Source: Arthrobacter wenxiniae | Lineage (GTDB): Bacteria > Actinomycetota > Actinomycetes > Actinomycetales > Micrococcaceae | Length of the DNA stretch: 64,000 nt | Direction of reading: 5' to 3' | NCBI RefSeq assembly: GCF_013376105.1 | Contig: NZ_JAAMFM010000007.1 | Coordinates: forward strand, 79,642 to 143,641 | In this document: piece by piece, positions 52,426 through 62,984 of the stretch | Numbering within the stretch: the stretch's first letter is position 1 | How the letters are laid out: each line of letters opens with the position of its first letter | Program-made: the position numbers and the translations under genes | Notes under the pieces: model-generated | What the model was told of the DNA's origin: nothing | Seen by the model: only the letters and a program-made list of their open reading frames with translations | The model's database searches: none

Positions 52426-53432
52426 GCAGGCTGACACTGACACAGGCCATCAACGCGGGCCTGCGCAAGGCGATGGAAGACGACCCTAAGGTGGTCTTGA
52501 TGGGCGAGGACATTGGCACGCTGGGCGGCGTCTTCCGCGTCACCGACGGCCTGATGAAGGACTTTGGCTCGCACCGCGTCATCGACACCCCGCTGGCCGA
52601 ATCCGCCATCATCGGCACCGCGGTGGGCCTGGCCTACCGCGGCTTCCGGCCCGTCTGCGAGATCCAGTTCGACGGCTTCATCTATCCCGGTTTCGACCAG
52701 ATCGTGTCCCAGGTGGCCAAGCTCCACATGCGCACGCACGGGCAGGTCCGCATGCCGCTGACCATCCGCGTGCCGTTCGGCGGCGGGATCGGCTCCCCGG
52801 AGCACCACTCGGAATCGCCCGAGGCCTACTTTGTGCACACCTCGGGCCTCCGCGTCATCAGCGTCTCGAACCCGCAGGACGCCTACACCATGTTGCGCCA
52901 GGCCATCGCCTGCGACGACCCTGTCCTGTTCTTCGAGCCCAAGCGCCGCTACCACACCAAGGGTGAAGTGGACCTGGATGCGGACCTGTCCCGGGCCCCC
53001 GCCATGGGCGCCTCCCGCGTGGTGAGCGCCGGCACCGACGTCACCCTGGTCACCTACGGGCCCCTCGTCAGCACCGCCCTTGACGCCGCCAAGGCCGCGG
53101 CCGACGACGGCATCTCCCTTGAGGTGATCGACCTGCGTTCCCTGTCGCCCCTGGACTACGGCCCCATCGAGGACTCCGTGCGCCGCACCGGACGGCTCGT
53201 CATCACCCATGAAGCCTCCGAGACCCTGGGCCTGGGCGCCGAAATTGCCGCCGGGATCACCGAACGCTGCTTCAACTACCTGGAGGCGGCACCCGTGCGC
53301 GTCACCGGCTTCGACATCCCATACCCGCCGTCCAAGCTCGAAAAGCACCACCTGCCCGACCTTGACCGCATGCTCGACGGCGTTGACCGAGTCCTCGGCC
53401 GCCCCAACTCCCTCTCGGGGCTGGAAGGATGA
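52422..53432 (+). CDS. bkdB: Branched-chain 2-oxoacid dehydrogenase E1, beta subunit
   Basis: A 336-residue subunit with MGEDIGTLGGVFRVTDGL, DTPLAESAIIGTAVGLAYRG, GSPEHHSESPEAYFVHTSGL and a transketolase C-domain (VTLVTYGPLVSTALDAA). It completes the E1 heterotetramer that decarboxylates 2-oxoisocaproate and related acids. It overlaps both neighbours by 4 bases, so stoichiometric translation is likely. Confidence 0.93.
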   Translation: MSRLTLTQAINAGLRKAMEDDPKVVLMGEDIGTLGGVFRVTDGLMKDFGSHRVIDTPLAESAIIGTAVGLAYRGFRPVCEIQFDGFIYPGFDQIVSQVAKLHMRTHGQVRMPLTIRVPFGGGIGSPEHHSESPEAYFVHTSGLRVISVSNPQDAYTMLRQAIACDDPVLFFEPKRRYHTKGEVDLDADLSRAPAMGASRVVSAGTDVTLVTYGPLVSTALDAAKAAADDGISLEVIDLRSLSPLDYGPIEDSVRRTGRLVITHEASETLGLGAEIAAGITERCFNYLEAAPVRVTGFDIPYPPSKLEKHHLPDLDRMLDGVDRVLGRPNSLSGLEG

Positions 53433-54790
53433 CCATGATCCAGGAATTCAAGTTGCCGGACCTCGGTGAAGGGCTGACCGAGTCGGAGATTGTCAGCTGG
53501 CACGTTGCCGTGGGCGACACCGTGCAACTCAATCAGGTCATCGGCGAGGTTGAGACCGCCAAGGCCGTTGTTGAACTGCCCTCGCCCTACGCGGGCATCG
53601 TCACCGCCATCACCCACGAGCCGGGGACAACTGTTGAGGTCGGCGAGGTCATCATCGCCTTCGAGGTGCCCGCCGAAGGTGGGCCGGCAGCCGAAGCCGT
53701 CGACCCGGCCCAGAAGCGCGTGCCGACGCTTGTCGGGTACGGCGCAGATCCGGAGTCGTCCAAGCGGCCGGCCCGGCGCGCCCGTGCGTTCGCCGCAACC
53801 TCGACCACCACCATGCCGCAGCCTGCCGCCGAAGCGGCACCCGCCGTTGTCGCGGCCCCTGTGCAGGCCCGCGTCCAGGCGGACCGGCCGCGGTCCACGC
53901 CGCCGGTGCGGAAGCTGGCGCGGGACATGGGGATCGACCTGGCCGAGCTGGTGGGCTCGGGGGAGCGCGGGCTGATCACCCGCGACGACGTCCTCTCCTT
54001 TGCCGGGGACCCGTCGCAGGGTGCCGGGGTGGCGGCCACGGCGCCGTCCGCGTCCGCAGTGGGCACCCCGGCCGGCGCGGGCAACGCCGCCAGGGAGGTG
54101 CGGACCCCCATCAAGGGCGTGCGGAAATTCACGGCGGCCGCCGTGGCGAAAAGTGCGTTCACGGCCCCGCACGTCACGGAATTCCTGACGGTGGACGTCA
54201 CGGCGGGCATGGAATTCCTGGCGAAGCTGCGTGCCAAGCGGGAGTTCTCCGACGTGAAGCTCACGCCGCTCACGCTGGCCGCCCGGGCCGTGTGCCTGGG
54301 GATTGCGCGGCAGCCGTCGCTGAACTCGCGCTGGGACGAGGGGGCGAAGGAGATTGTCACCATGAACTACGTCAACCTGGGCATTGCCGCCGCCACGCCC
54401 AGGGGGCTTGTGGTGCCCAACATCAAGGATGCCCAGCTGTTGGGCATGCACGGGCTGGCCGCGGCGGTCGGCGAGCTGGCCACCGTGGCGCGGTCCGGGA
54501 AGACACAGCCCGCGGACCTGGCCGGCGGGACGTTCTCGATCACCAACATCGGCGTCTTCGGCATTGACGCCGGCACGCCCATCCTGAACTCGGGCGAGGC
54601 CGGAATCCTGGCCCTGGGAGCCGTGCGGAACACCCCCTGGGAGCACCAGGGGGGCATTGCGCTGCGGCAGGTCATGACGCTGAGCCTGTCCTTCGACCAC
54701 CGGCTGGTGGACGGGGAGCAGGGTTCGCGGTTCCTGGCGGACGTGGGTGCCGTCATGTCCGACCCCGCCATGGCGCTCGCACTGTCCTGA
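53429..54790 (+). CDS. bkdC: Branched-chain 2-oxoacid dehydrogenase E2 (dihydrolipoyl acyltransferase)
   Basis: A 453-residue core enzyme. One lipoyl domain carries Lys45 in EVETAKAVVELPSPYAG. A flexible Ala/Pro linker leads to the peripheral-subunit-binding domain (PPVRKLARDMGIDLAELVG), then the catalytic acyltransferase domain ends with LSFDHRLVDGEQG (catalytic His and Asp). It transfers the acyl group to CoA, giving isovaleryl-CoA and similar products. The ATG overlaps the beta stop; an ATG 6 bases later is possible. Confidence 0.93.
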   Translation: MTMIQEFKLPDLGEGLTESEIVSWHVAVGDTVQLNQVIGEVETAKAVVELPSPYAGIVTAITHEPGTTVEVGEVIIAFEVPAEGGPAAEAVDPAQKRVPTLVGYGADPESSKRPARRARAFAATSTTTMPQPAAEAAPAVVAAPVQARVQADRPRSTPPVRKLARDMGIDLAELVGSGERGLITRDDVLSFAGDPSQGAGVAATAPSASAVGTPAGAGNAAREVRTPIKGVRKFTAAAVAKSAFTAPHVTEFLTVDVTAGMEFLAKLRAKREFSDVKLTPLTLAARAVCLGIARQPSLNSRWDEGAKEIVTMNYVNLGIAAATPRGLVVPNIKDAQLLGMHGLAAAVGELATVARSGKTQPADLAGGTFSITNIGVFGIDAGTPILNSGEAGILALGAVRNTPWEHQGGIALRQVMTLSLSFDHRLVDGEQGSRFLADVGAVMSDPAMALALS

Positions 54791-54905
54791 ACTGCCGCTT
54801 TCATGCAATCATCGTCCTCTGGAATAGCTGCCCAAGCGGACGTATATTTGTACTGACCCCCACTTTGGGAGCCAACTGAAGGGAAACCTAAGGAGGTTGG
54901 TATCA

Positions 54906-55274
54906 ATGAAGAAGTGGAACCGCTGGCAAGATTATGTTGCCGTGATTGCAGGCCTGTACGCCGCGCTGTCAACATTGTGGACGACGCAGCAGGGCAGTTC
55001 CATGGTCATGATGATCGGTTGCGGAGTGCTGCTGATCATTGCAGGCGTTTGGAACCTGATGAGCCCCGGGACCCCCGTGGCCGAATGGGTCCAAATGGTA
55101 CTTGGGGCGTTGCTGTTCATCTCTCCCTGGATCGCCGGATACTCCGGCCACATGGGGGCGGCATGGACCTCCTGGATTGCAGGTGCCGTAGCACTCGTTG
55201 CGGGCGTTCTGGCAGTCCAGCCAAGCATGCGCCAGCACACCGTGGGACACGACAAGGGCCTGCCGGCTCACTAG
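54906..55274 (+). CDS. SPW-repeat membrane protein
   Basis: A 122-residue protein with four hydrophobic segments in two similar halves, and the SPW signature in ALLFISPWIAGYSG; the first half has the weaker counterpart WNRWQDYVAVIAGLYAAL. AAGGAGG lies 9 bases before the ATG. The function of SPW proteins is unknown. It has its own terminator. It lies between the two branched-chain catabolism loci, but nothing links it to them. Confidence 0.88.
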   Translation: MKKWNRWQDYVAVIAGLYAALSTLWTTQQGSSMVMMIGCGVLLIIAGVWNLMSPGTPVAEWVQMVLGALLFISPWIAGYSGHMGAAWTSWIAGAVALVAGVLAVQPSMRQHTVGHDKGLPAH

Positions 55275-55293
55275 ATTCATTACTGCGAAACCA

Positions 55294-55322
55294 AGAAAGC
55301 GCCGGGAATCCCGGCGCTTTCT
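55294..55322 (+). terminator. Intrinsic terminator after the SPW gene
   Basis: agaaagcgccggg pairs with cccggcgctttct around a 3-base loop. The symmetrical A and T flanks suit termination from both sides, so it may also serve the convergent TetR gene. Confidence 0.9.
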
Positions 55323-55358
55323 GCGTGGCCGGGGGTTCGCCGGCATCGGCGCGGTTCG

Positions 55359-55961
55359 TCAGCTCCCGGCCAGCCCGTTCCAGGCCATCGCCTCCAGCAC
55401 GGGGCGGGCGCCCGAGGCGCCGGGGCGGCGCCCGTGCAGGGCAACGCTGTGCGGGGTGGAGTTGATGAGGCCAAACACGGCGTGCGCCTGCAGGCGCCGC
55501 ATGTCGGCGCCGCGGTCCGGGTACAGCCTGCCCAGCACCTCAACCCACAGTTCCACGTAGGCGCGCTGCAGGATGCGCACCTGCCTGCGGTCCTCGGTGC
55601 TCAGGCTGTCAAAGTCCCTGTCCTGGACGCGGATCACATCGGGCTTGGACAGGGCAAAGTCCACGTGGAAGGCGACCAGCGCGCGGAGGGTGGCGGCGTC
55701 GTCGTGCCCGGCGGCAAGGGCGGCGCGCCCGCCGGCCAGCAGGTCCTCGCTCACGCCCACCAGGAGGGCTCCCAGCAGGGCCTGCTTGCCGCTGAAGTGG
55801 CGGTACACGGCCGGCCCGCTCACGCCGGCGGCCGAGCCCAGGTCCTCGATGGACACGCCGTTGAAGCCCCGCTGGGCAAAGAGGGCGGCGGCGGAATCGA
55901 GCAGCACGGTGCGGCGGTTGGCCTTGGCCTGTGTGCGCGCGGTGGCGGGGGATTCGCTCAT
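55359..55961 (-). CDS. TetR-family regulator of the leucine-catabolism operon
   Basis: A 200-residue regulator. The N-terminal helix-turn-helix shows ALFAQRGFNGVSIEDLGSAAG and VSGPAVYRHFSGKQALL. The remainder is a TetR ligand domain. It is divergent from the methylcrotonyl-CoA carboxylase operon, and a perfect AT-rich palindrome lies between them. The same layout (TetR gene Rv2506 beside accD1-accA1) is known from M. tuberculosis. AAGGAAG precedes the ATG. An acyl-CoA effector is inferred. Confidence 0.92.
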   Translation of the reverse strand: MSESPATARTQAKANRRTVLLDSAAALFAQRGFNGVSIEDLGSAAGVSGPAVYRHFSGKQALLGALLVGVSEDLLAGGRAALAAGHDDAATLRALVAFHVDFALSKPDVIRVQDRDFDSLSTEDRRQVRILQRAYVELWVEVLGRLYPDRGADMRRLQAHAVFGLINSTPHSVALHGRRPGASGARPVLEAMAWNGLAGS

Positions 55962-56010
55962 GTTCTTCCTTGTGCTGGACATCACGGAATTCACGGACTA
56001 ACCTGAACTC

Positions 56011-56028
56011 AGTTAATAACCATTAACT
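56011..56028. promoter_or_regulatory. Perfect palindromic operator between tetR and the carboxylase operon
   Basis: agttaat and attaact are exact inverted arms with a 4-base centre (aacc). In a genome this rich in G and C such an AT-only palindrome is unlikely by chance. It sits 50 bases from the tetR start and about 65-80 from the carboxylase start, ideal for a TetR repressor controlling both. Confidence 0.8.
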
Positions 56029-56097
56029 TAGCATGCGGATGCGGACGGTGTCAGGCCCCGCAGCGGTGTGGCCGGCCGAGGAACGGATTACTTGTCG

Positions 56098-57705
56098 ATG
56101 GAGACTTTGCAAAGCCGCGTGGAACCGGGGGCGGAGGCGTTTGCGCGCAACTGCGAGGCGCAGCGCGGGCTGGTGGCCGAGCTCCGCCGGCGCCTGCACG
56201 CCACGGCGCTGGGGGGGACGGAAAAGTCGCGTGAACGCCACGTGGCGCGAGGGAAGCTGCTTCCGCGCGAGCGCGTGGACCGGCTGCTTGACGACGGCAG
56301 CCCGTTCCTGGAGATTTCCCCGCTGGCGGCCAATGGCATGTACGACGACGCGTCCCCGGGGGCGGGGCTCATCGCCGGCATCGGCGTGGTCCACGGCCGC
56401 CACGTCATGGTGGTGTCGAACGATGCCACCGTCAAGGGCGGCACCTACTACCCCATGACGGTCAAGAAGCACCTGCGCGCGCAGGAGATTGCGCTGGAAA
56501 ACCGGCTGCCCTGCATCTACCTGGTGGATTCCGGCGGAGCGTTCCTGCCCCGGCAGGACGAGGTGTTCCCGGACAAGGAGCACTTTGGCCGGATCTTCTT
56601 CAACCAGGCCCAAATGTCCGCCCGGCGGATCCCGCAGATCGCCTCGGTCATGGGCTCCTGCACGGCGGGCGGTGCCTACGTGCCCGCCATGAGCGATGAG
56701 ACAGTGATCGTGCGCAACCAGGGCACCATCTTTCTGGGCGGCCCGCCACTGGTGAAGGCTGCCATCGGCGAGATCGTCACGGCGGAGGAACTGGGCGGCG
56801 GCGACGTCCACGCCCGCATCTCCGGAGTGGTGGACCACCTGGCCGAAAATGACGAACACGCCCTGCAGATTGTGCGCGACATCGTGGCCACCCTGCCGGA
56901 AAACCCGGCCCCGGCGTGGGAAGTCGGCCCCGCGGCCGAGCCGGAGGCGGACCCGGGGGGGCTGTACGGCGCCGTGCCCACGGACCTGAACACCCCCTAC
57001 GACATCCGCGAGGTCATCGCCCGCATTGTGGACGGCAGCCGCTTCCATGAATTCAAGAAGAACTACGGCACCACCCTGGTCACCGGCTTCGCCAGGCTGC
57101 ACGGGCACCCCGTGGGCATCGTGGCGAACAACGGGGTGCTGTTCAGCGAGTCGGCCCTGAAGGGCGCGCACTTCATCGAACTGTGCGACCAGCGCGGCAT
57201 CCCGCTGGTCTTCCTGCAAAACCTCAACGGCTTCATGGTCGGCAAGGACTACGAACAGGGCGGCATCGCCAAGCACGGCGCCAAGATGGTCACCGCCGTC
57301 GCCACCGCGCGCGTGCCGAAGCTGACAGTCATTGTGGGCGGCTCGTTCGGCGCCGGCAACTACTCCATGTGCGGCCGCGCCTACTCGCCGCGGTTCCTGT
57401 GGATGTGGCCGGCCGCACGCATCTCCGTCATGGGCGGCAACCAGGCATCCTCCGTGCTGGCCACGGTCAAGCGGGACCAGCACGAAAGGCGCGGCGAGGA
57501 ATGGTCCGCCGGGGACGAGGAGGCCTTCAAGGCGCCCATCAAGGCCCAGTACGAGGACCAGGGCAGCCCCTACTACTCCACGGCCCGGCTCTGGGACGAC
57601 GGCGTCATTGACCCGGCGGACACGCGCACCGTGCTGGGCCTGGCCCTGGACATCTGCGCCCGGACACCGCTGCCGGAAACCTCCTTCGGCCTCTTCAGAA
57701 TGTGA
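56098..57705 (+). CDS. accD1: Acyl-CoA carboxylase beta subunit (methylcrotonyl-CoA carboxylase, carboxyltransferase)
   Basis: A 535-residue carboxyltransferase of the MCC beta type. It has [60 protein letters not shown] and a C-terminal [17 protein letters not shown]. The [11 protein letters not shown] motif is typical of 3-methylcrotonyl-CoA carboxylases. The ATG at 56098 has a distant GAGGA; the in-frame TTG at 56092 is better spaced and may be the true start. The biotin subunit follows with a 4-base overlap. Confidence 0.93.
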   Translation: METLQSRVEPGAEAFARNCEAQRGLVAELRRRLHATALGGTEKSRERHVARGKLLPRERVDRLLDDGSPFLEISPLAANGMYDDASPGAGLIAGIGVVHGRHVMVVSNDATVKGGTYYPMTVKKHLRAQEIALENRLPCIYLVDSGGAFLPRQDEVFPDKEHFGRIFFNQAQMSARRIPQIASVMGSCTAGGAYVPAMSDETVIVRNQGTIFLGGPPLVKAAIGEIVTAEELGGGDVHARISGVVDHLAENDEHALQIVRDIVATLPENPAPAWEVGPAAEPEADPGGLYGAVPTDLNTPYDIREVIARIVDGSRFHEFKKNYGTTLVTGFARLHGHPVGIVANNGVLFSESALKGAHFIELCDQRGIPLVFLQNLNGFMVGKDYEQGGIAKHGAKMVTAVATARVPKLTVIVGGSFGAGNYSMCGRAYSPRFLWMWPAARISVMGGNQASSVLATVKRDQHERRGEEWSAGDEEAFKAPIKAQYEDQGSPYYSTARLWDDGVIDPADTRTVLGLALDICARTPLPETSFGLFRM

Positions 57706-59774
57706 GCCACCCCATGACCCCCTTGTTTGACACCGTACTGGTGGCCAACCGCGGCGAAATCGCCTGCCGCGTCATCCGGACCCTGCGCGCGCTGGGCATC
57801 CGCTCCGTCGCCGTGTATTCCGTGGCCGACGCCGGAGCGCGCCACGTGCGCGAGGCCGACGAGGCGCTGTGCATCGGCCCGGCCGCGGCCAGCGAAAGCT
57901 ACCTGAACATCGACGCCGTCCTGGCCGCCTGCCGTGAATCCGGCGCGCAGGCCGTCCACCCCGGCTACGGCTTCCTGTCCGAGAACCTGGCCTTTGCCCA
58001 GGCGCTCGCGGACGCCGGCATCACGTTCATCGGCCCGAACATCGAGGCACTGAACGTCATGGGGGACAAGATCCGCTCCAAAAACCATGTGGCCGCCGCG
58101 GGCGTGCCCGTGGTCCCCGGCATCGCCGAGCCGGGCCTCAGCGACGCGGACCTGATCGCGGCCGCCTCGGACATCGGCTATCCGCTGCTCATCAAGCCCT
58201 CCGCGGGAGGCGGCGGCAAGGGCATGCACGCCGTGTGGTCGCCGGAGGAACTGCCGGCCACGCTGGCGACGGCCCGGCGCGTGGCCGCCAGCTCCTTTGG
58301 CGACGACACCCTGTTCCTGGAACGGCTCGTCTCGACGCCGCGGCACATCGAGGTGCAGATCCTCGGTGACAATTACGGCAACGTCATCCACCTGGGCGAA
58401 CGTGAATGCTCCCTGCAGCGCCGCCACCAAAAGGTCATCGAGGAGGCCCCGTCGCCGCTGCTGGAGTCCCTGGGCGACGGCGGGGCCACGCGGGAGCGCA
58501 TAGGCGCGGCGGCCTGTGCCGCCGCCGCCAGCGTGAACTACACGGGCGCCGGCACGGTGGAGTTCCTGGTCTCCAATGACAACCCCGAGGAATTCTTCTT
58601 CATGGAGATGAACACCCGGCTGCAGGTGGAGCACCCCGTCACCGAGCTGGTGGTCCTGGCCGACGGCCGGCCACTGGACCTGGTCGCCTGGCAGCTGCGC
58701 ATCGCAGCGGGGGAGAAGCTCACGGTGGCCCAGTCCGGCATCGAACTGGCGGGCCACGCCGTGGAGGCGCGGGTGTATTCGGAAAACCCGGCGCAGGGCT
58801 TCCTGCCGTCGGCCGGCGCCGTGGCCCTTCTGGACGAATCCGTGGCCTCCCGCGACGGCGTGCGCGTCGACAGCTCGCTCCTGCCGGGCCTGGAAATTTC
58901 CGCCAACTACGATCCCATGCTGGCCAAGGTCATCGCCTGGGGCGCGGACCGGGCCCAGGCACTGGCGCGGCTGGACGCGGCGCTGCGCGACTACGTGGTG
59001 CTCGGCGTGCCCACCAACGTCGAGTACCTGCGCCTGCTCCTGGCCGACCCGGACGTGCAGGCCGGGCGGCTCGACACCAACCTGATCGAACGCAAGCTGC
59101 CCGAGCTGTCGTTCCGCCAGCTCGGGCCGGCCGAGTACGCCGCCGCGGCGCTGTGCGCACGGGGCCCGGTGGACGGGTCGGCCGACACCCCGTGGTCACG
59201 CACCGACGGGTGGCGGCTGGGCGATCCTGCCCCATGGCGGGTGTCCTGCGCCGGTCCCGGCCGCACCGACGTGGTGACGGTCAGCGGCACGCTGGGGTCC
59301 GGCGTCGTACGGGTCAGCCTGGCGGGCGGGACCACCGGGCATCCGGCGCGGCTGGAGGGCCTGCATGACAACGTGATGACGCTGTTGTGGGACGGGGAGC
59401 CGCGCCAGTACCGGGCGGTGCTCCAGGACGGCGCCGTGGTCCTGGGCAGCGGCGGCTGGACGGCCCGCATCCCCGTGCTGACGCGCGAGGAAGCCACCGC
59501 GCGCATGCTGGCCGGGATTGATCACGAAGACGCGGCGGCGGACCCCGAGGTGCGCAGCCCCATGCCCGGCACCGTCACGGTGGTCAACGTCAAGACGGGC
59601 GACCGCGTCGAGGCCGGCACCGTGCTCCTCGCGGTGGAGGCCATGAAGATGGAGCACCAGCTCACCGCGGCCCTGCCCGGAACCGTGCACCTGGGCGTTA
59701 CGGTGGGCGCCCTGGTCAAGGCCGACCAAATTGTCGCCACCATAGAACCTTCCGAGGGAGAAAACATTGCCTGA
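57702..59774 (+). CDS. accA1: Acyl-CoA carboxylase alpha subunit (biotin carboxylase and biotin carrier)
   Basis: A 690-residue biotin enzyme. The ATP-grasp carboxylase domain starts [18 protein letters not shown], has [15 protein letters not shown] and [17 protein letters not shown] less conserved middle follows. The C-terminal carrier domain carries Lys649 in [12 protein letters not shown] for biotin. With the beta subunit it carboxylates 3-methylcrotonyl-CoA. The GTG start overlaps the beta stop. An alternative ATG is 12 bases in. Confidence 0.95.
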   Translation: MSHPMTPLFDTVLVANRGEIACRVIRTLRALGIRSVAVYSVADAGARHVREADEALCIGPAAASESYLNIDAVLAACRESGAQAVHPGYGFLSENLAFAQALADAGITFIGPNIEALNVMGDKIRSKNHVAAAGVPVVPGIAEPGLSDADLIAAASDIGYPLLIKPSAGGGGKGMHAVWSPEELPATLATARRVAASSFGDDTLFLERLVSTPRHIEVQILGDNYGNVIHLGERECSLQRRHQKVIEEAPSPLLESLGDGGATRERIGAAACAAAASVNYTGAGTVEFLVSNDNPEEFFFMEMNTRLQVEHPVTELVVLADGRPLDLVAWQLRIAAGEKLTVAQSGIELAGHAVEARVYSENPAQGFLPSAGAVALLDESVASRDGVRVDSSLLPGLEISANYDPMLAKVIAWGADRAQALARLDAALRDYVVLGVPTNVEYLRLLLADPDVQAGRLDTNLIERKLPELSFRQLGPAEYAAAALCARGPVDGSADTPWSRTDGWRLGDPAPWRVSCAGPGRTDVVTVSGTLGSGVVRVSLAGGTTGHPARLEGLHDNVMTLLWDGEPRQYRAVLQDGAVVLGSGGWTARIPVLTREEATARMLAGIDHEDAAADPEVRSPMPGTVTVVNVKTGDRVEAGTVLLAVEAMKMEHQLTAALPGTVHLGVTVGALVKADQIVATIEPSEGENIA

Positions 59775-60930
59775 TTTTGAGCTCAGCGACGACTACCAGG
59801 ACTTGAGCGACACCGTCCGCGACTTCGCCGACAACGTGGTGGCGCCCGTGTCCGCCATGCACGACGAGGAACACAGCTTTCCCTACGAGGTGGTCAAGCA
59901 GATGGGGGAAATGGGCCTCTTCGGCCTGCCATTCCCCGAGGAATACGGCGGCATGGGAGGCGACTACTTCGCCCTCGCCCTGGCGCTGGAACAGCTGGGC
60001 CGCGTGGACCAGTCGGTCGCCATCACCCTGGAGGCAGGCGTGTCGCTGGGCGCCATGCCCGTGTACCGTTTCGGCACCGAGGCGCAAAAGCTCCAGTGGC
60101 TGCCGTCGCTGGCGGGCGGCGAGGCGCTGGCCGGCTTCGGCCTGACCGAGCCCGACGCCGGCTCCGACGCCGGGGGCACCACCACCCGTGCGCGGCTGGA
60201 GGGCGGCGAATGGATCCTGGACGGCCACAAGCAGTTCATCACCAACTCCGGCACGGACATCACCAGGTTCGTCACCGTGACGGCCGTGACCGGCACCTCC
60301 GAGCGCCACAACGGGTCCATCAAAAAGGAGATCTCCACCATCCTGGTGCCCAACGGCACGCCCGGCTTTACGGTGGAGAAGCCATACAACAAGGTGGGGT
60401 GGAACGCCTCCGACACCCACCCGCTGACCCTTGTGGACGTGCATGTTCCGGAGGAAAACCTGATCGGCGTCCGGGGCCGCGGCTACGCGAACTTCCTGTC
60501 GATCCTGGACGAGGGCCGCATCGCAATCGCGGCGCTGGCCACGGGCTCGGCGCAGGGCTGCGTGGACGAGGCCGTCAAGTACGCCAAGGAGCGCACCGCC
60601 TTCGGCCACAACATCGGCCACTACCAGGGCATCTCCTTCAAGATCGCGCGCATGCAGACCCGCGCGCACACCGCCCGCCTGGCGTACTATGACGCCGCGG
60701 CCCGCATGCTGGCCGGGAAACCGTTCAAGACCGAGGCGGCCATCGCTAAGATGGTCGCAAGCGAGGCGGCCATGGACAACGCCCGCGACGCCACACAGGT
60801 GTTTGGCGGTTACGGGTTCATCAACGAATTCCCCGTGGCACGCCACTACCGCGACTCAAAGATTCTCGAGATTGGGGAGGGAACCACGGAAGTCCAGCTC
60901 ATGCTCATAGCCCGCGACCTCGGCCTGTGA
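59767..60930 (+). CDS. Acyl-CoA dehydrogenase, isovaleryl-CoA type (FadE19-like)
   Basis: A 387-residue FAD enzyme. Signature blocks are FGLTEPDAGSDAGGTTT, LDEGRIAIAALATGSAQG, and the C-terminal RDATQVFGGYGFINEFPVARHYRDSK in segments with the catalytic region DSKILEIGEGTTEV. It starts with TTG, supported by GAGGGAG 8 bases upstream, and overlaps the carrier gene by 8 bases. In this operon it should oxidise isovaleryl-CoA to 3-methylcrotonyl-CoA, the step before the carboxylase. Confidence 0.93.
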   Translation: MPDFELSDDYQDLSDTVRDFADNVVAPVSAMHDEEHSFPYEVVKQMGEMGLFGLPFPEEYGGMGGDYFALALALEQLGRVDQSVAITLEAGVSLGAMPVYRFGTEAQKLQWLPSLAGGEALAGFGLTEPDAGSDAGGTTTRARLEGGEWILDGHKQFITNSGTDITRFVTVTAVTGTSERHNGSIKKEISTILVPNGTPGFTVEKPYNKVGWNASDTHPLTLVDVHVPEENLIGVRGRGYANFLSILDEGRIAIAALATGSAQGCVDEAVKYAKERTAFGHNIGHYQGISFKIARMQTRAHTARLAYYDAAARMLAGKPFKTEAAIAKMVASEAAMDNARDATQVFGGYGFINEFPVARHYRDSKILEIGEGTTEVQLMLIARDLGL

Positions 60931-60981
60931 CCAAAGGTTCGCCGCCAGCCCGAGTCCAACGAAGTGTGAAAGATACTAGCG

Positions 60982-61797
60982 ATGATTAACAAAGTGGTTG
61001 CATCCGCTGCCGCAGCCGTCCACGACATCCACCACGGCGCGTCCCTGGCCGTGGGCGGCTTCGGCCTGTGTGGCATACCCGTGGCGCTGATCAAGGCCCT
61101 GCATGACGCCGGCACCCGCGAGCTGGAAACCATCTCCAACAACTGCGGCGTGGACGACTGGGGCCTGGGGGTGCTGCTGACCGACGGGCGCATCCGCCGC
61201 ACCGTTTCCTCCTATGTGGGGGAGAACAAGGAGTTTGCCCGCCAGTTCCTCGCCGGCGAGCTTGAGGTGGAGCTGACACCGCAGGGGACCCTGGCCGAGA
61301 AGCTCCGTGCCGGTGGCGCCGGCATCCCTGCGTTCTACACCGCGGCCGGCGTGGGCACCCAGGTTTCCGAGGGCGGCCTGCCGAGGAAGTACGACGGCGC
61401 CGGCGGCGTTGCGATTGCCTCCGAACCCAAGGAGGTGCGCACCTTTGGGGGTGCCGACTTCGTGCTCGAGGAGTCCCTGACACCCGACTTCGCGCTGGTC
61501 CATGCGTGGAAGGGGGACCGCCACGGCAACCTGGTCTTCCACGCCACGGCCATGAACTTCAACCCGCTGTGCGCCATGGCCGGAAAGATCACCATCGCCG
61601 AGGTGGAGGAGCTGGTGGAACCCGGCGAGCTGGACCCCGGGCACGTCCACGTCCCGGGCATCTTCGTCCAGCGCGTGGTCCACGTCCCGGCTGGCACTCC
61701 CGGCAGCGAAAAGCGTATCGAAAAGCGCACCGTCTCGGATCCGGTGGCCGGGTCCCCGGTGGTCGAGCCTGTCCAGACCCAGACGAAGGAGGCCTGA
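60982..61797 (+). CDS. scoA: 3-oxoacid CoA-transferase, subunit A
   Basis: A 271-residue subunit beginning [25 protein letters not shown] in two parts, with [29 protein letters not shown] and [19 protein letters not shown], all typical of SCOT alpha subunits. It has a C-terminal extension of about 30 residues after FVQRVVHV. With subunit B it moves CoA from succinyl-CoA to acetoacetate, or to a dicarboxylate such as itaconate in this gene setting. The nearest ribosome-binding sequence before the ATG is weak. Confidence 0.92.
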   Translation: MINKVVASAAAAVHDIHHGASLAVGGFGLCGIPVALIKALHDAGTRELETISNNCGVDDWGLGVLLTDGRIRRTVSSYVGENKEFARQFLAGELEVELTPQGTLAEKLRAGGAGIPAFYTAAGVGTQVSEGGLPRKYDGAGGVAIASEPKEVRTFGGADFVLEESLTPDFALVHAWKGDRHGNLVFHATAMNFNPLCAMAGKITIAEVEELVEPGELDPGHVHVPGIFVQRVVHVPAGTPGSEKRIEKRTVSDPVAGSPVVEPVQTQTKEA

Positions 61798-61799
61798 CC

Positions 61800-62453
61800 A
61801 TGGCACTGACACGCAACGAACTGGCCGCCCGGGTGGCGCGGGAGCTGCACAACGGGCAGTACGTGAACCTTGGCATCGGCATGCCCACCCTGATCCCGAA
61901 CTTCATCCCGGAGGGGGTGGAGGTGGTGCTGCATTCGGAAAACGGAATCCTCGGCACCGGCCCCTACCCGCTGGACGCGGACGTGGACCCGGACCTGATC
62001 AACGCCGGCAAGGAAACGGTCACCGTCAACAAGGGCGCGGCGTTTTTTGATTCCGCACTGTCGTTTGGCATGGTGCGCGGCGGGCACGTGGACGTTGCCG
62101 TCCTGGGTGCCATGCAGGTGGCCCAAAACGGCGACCTTGCCAACTGGATGATCCCCGGCAAGATGGTCAAGGGCATGGGCGGCGCCATGGACCTGGTGTT
62201 CGGCGCCAAGAAGCTGATTGTCATGATGGAGCACACCGACAGGGCGGGAAACCCGAAGATCCTGGAACGCTGCACCCTGCCGCTCACGGGCAAGGGCTGC
62301 GTGGACCTGATTGTCACGGACCTGGCCGTCATCGAGGTGACCCCGGACGGGCTGGTCCTGAAGGAACTGGCCCCGGGCGTGACCGTGGAGGAAATTGTGG
62401 CCGCCACCGGCGCGCCGCTGAACCTCGAGATGCACGACCTGGACAACGTATGA
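61800..62453 (+). CDS. scoB: 3-oxoacid CoA-transferase, subunit B
   Basis: A 217-residue subunit with [17 protein letters not shown], the catalytic Glu in [32 protein letters not shown] and [24 protein letters not shown] lies 8 bases before the ATG, within the end of subunit A. The stop overlaps the MaoC gene by 4 bases. Confidence 0.94.
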   Translation: MALTRNELAARVARELHNGQYVNLGIGMPTLIPNFIPEGVEVVLHSENGILGTGPYPLDADVDPDLINAGKETVTVNKGAAFFDSALSFGMVRGGHVDVAVLGAMQVAQNGDLANWMIPGKMVKGMGGAMDLVFGAKKLIVMMEHTDRAGNPKILERCTLPLTGKGCVDLIVTDLAVIEVTPDGLVLKELAPGVTVEEIVAATGAPLNLEMHDLDNV

Positions 62454-62971
62454 GCGGCGAGCCGGTGGTCGAGCCCGCCGAGGCCAGGGTGGTCACGCAG
62501 AGGGGACTCTACTACGGGGAGCTGGAGACCGGCGTCGTCTACCAGCACCGACCCGGGCGGACCATGACGGAGACGGACAACGTCCTGTTCACCACGATGA
62601 CCATGAACACCCAGTCCCTGCACCTGGACGCGGCGTGGAGCGCCACGCAACCGTTTGGCCAGCGGCTCATGAACTCCATGTTCACGCTGGCCACCATGGT
62701 GGGGCAGTCGGTGGCGCAGCTGACACAGGGCACCATCGTGGCGCAGCTGGGGATGAGCGACATTTCCTTCCCGGCCCCGCTGTTCCACGGCGACACGCTG
62801 TACACGGAGACGGTGGTAACGGAGAAGCGGCTCTCTTCCTCACGCCCCGGGCAGGGCATCGTGACCATGGTCCACACCGGACGCAACCAGGACGGCACAG
62901 TGGTGGGCAGGGCCAGCCGCACAGCCCTGTTCTGGCTCATGCCCGAGCAAGACGCCGCACTCGCACAGTAG
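62450..62971 (+). CDS. MaoC-family hydratase (Rv2499c-like)
   Basis: A 173-residue hot-dog-fold hydratase. [24 protein letters not shown] contains the hydratase-2 type Asp/His region, given here in one stretch over residues 38-61, and [20 protein letters not shown] is the second conserved block. It probably hydrates 3-methylglutaconyl-CoA or itaconyl/mesaconyl-CoA. The M. tuberculosis relative Rv2499c occupies the same place next to a CitE-like lyase. It overlaps scoB by 4 bases. Confidence 0.9.
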   Translation: MSGEPVVEPAEARVVTQRGLYYGELETGVVYQHRPGRTMTETDNVLFTTMTMNTQSLHLDAAWSATQPFGQRLMNSMFTLATMVGQSVAQLTQGTIVAQLGMSDISFPAPLFHGDTLYTETVVTEKRLSSSRPGQGIVTMVHTGRNQDGTVVGRASRTALFWLMPEQDAALAQ

Positions 62972-62984
62972 AAGGAGCACCCCC

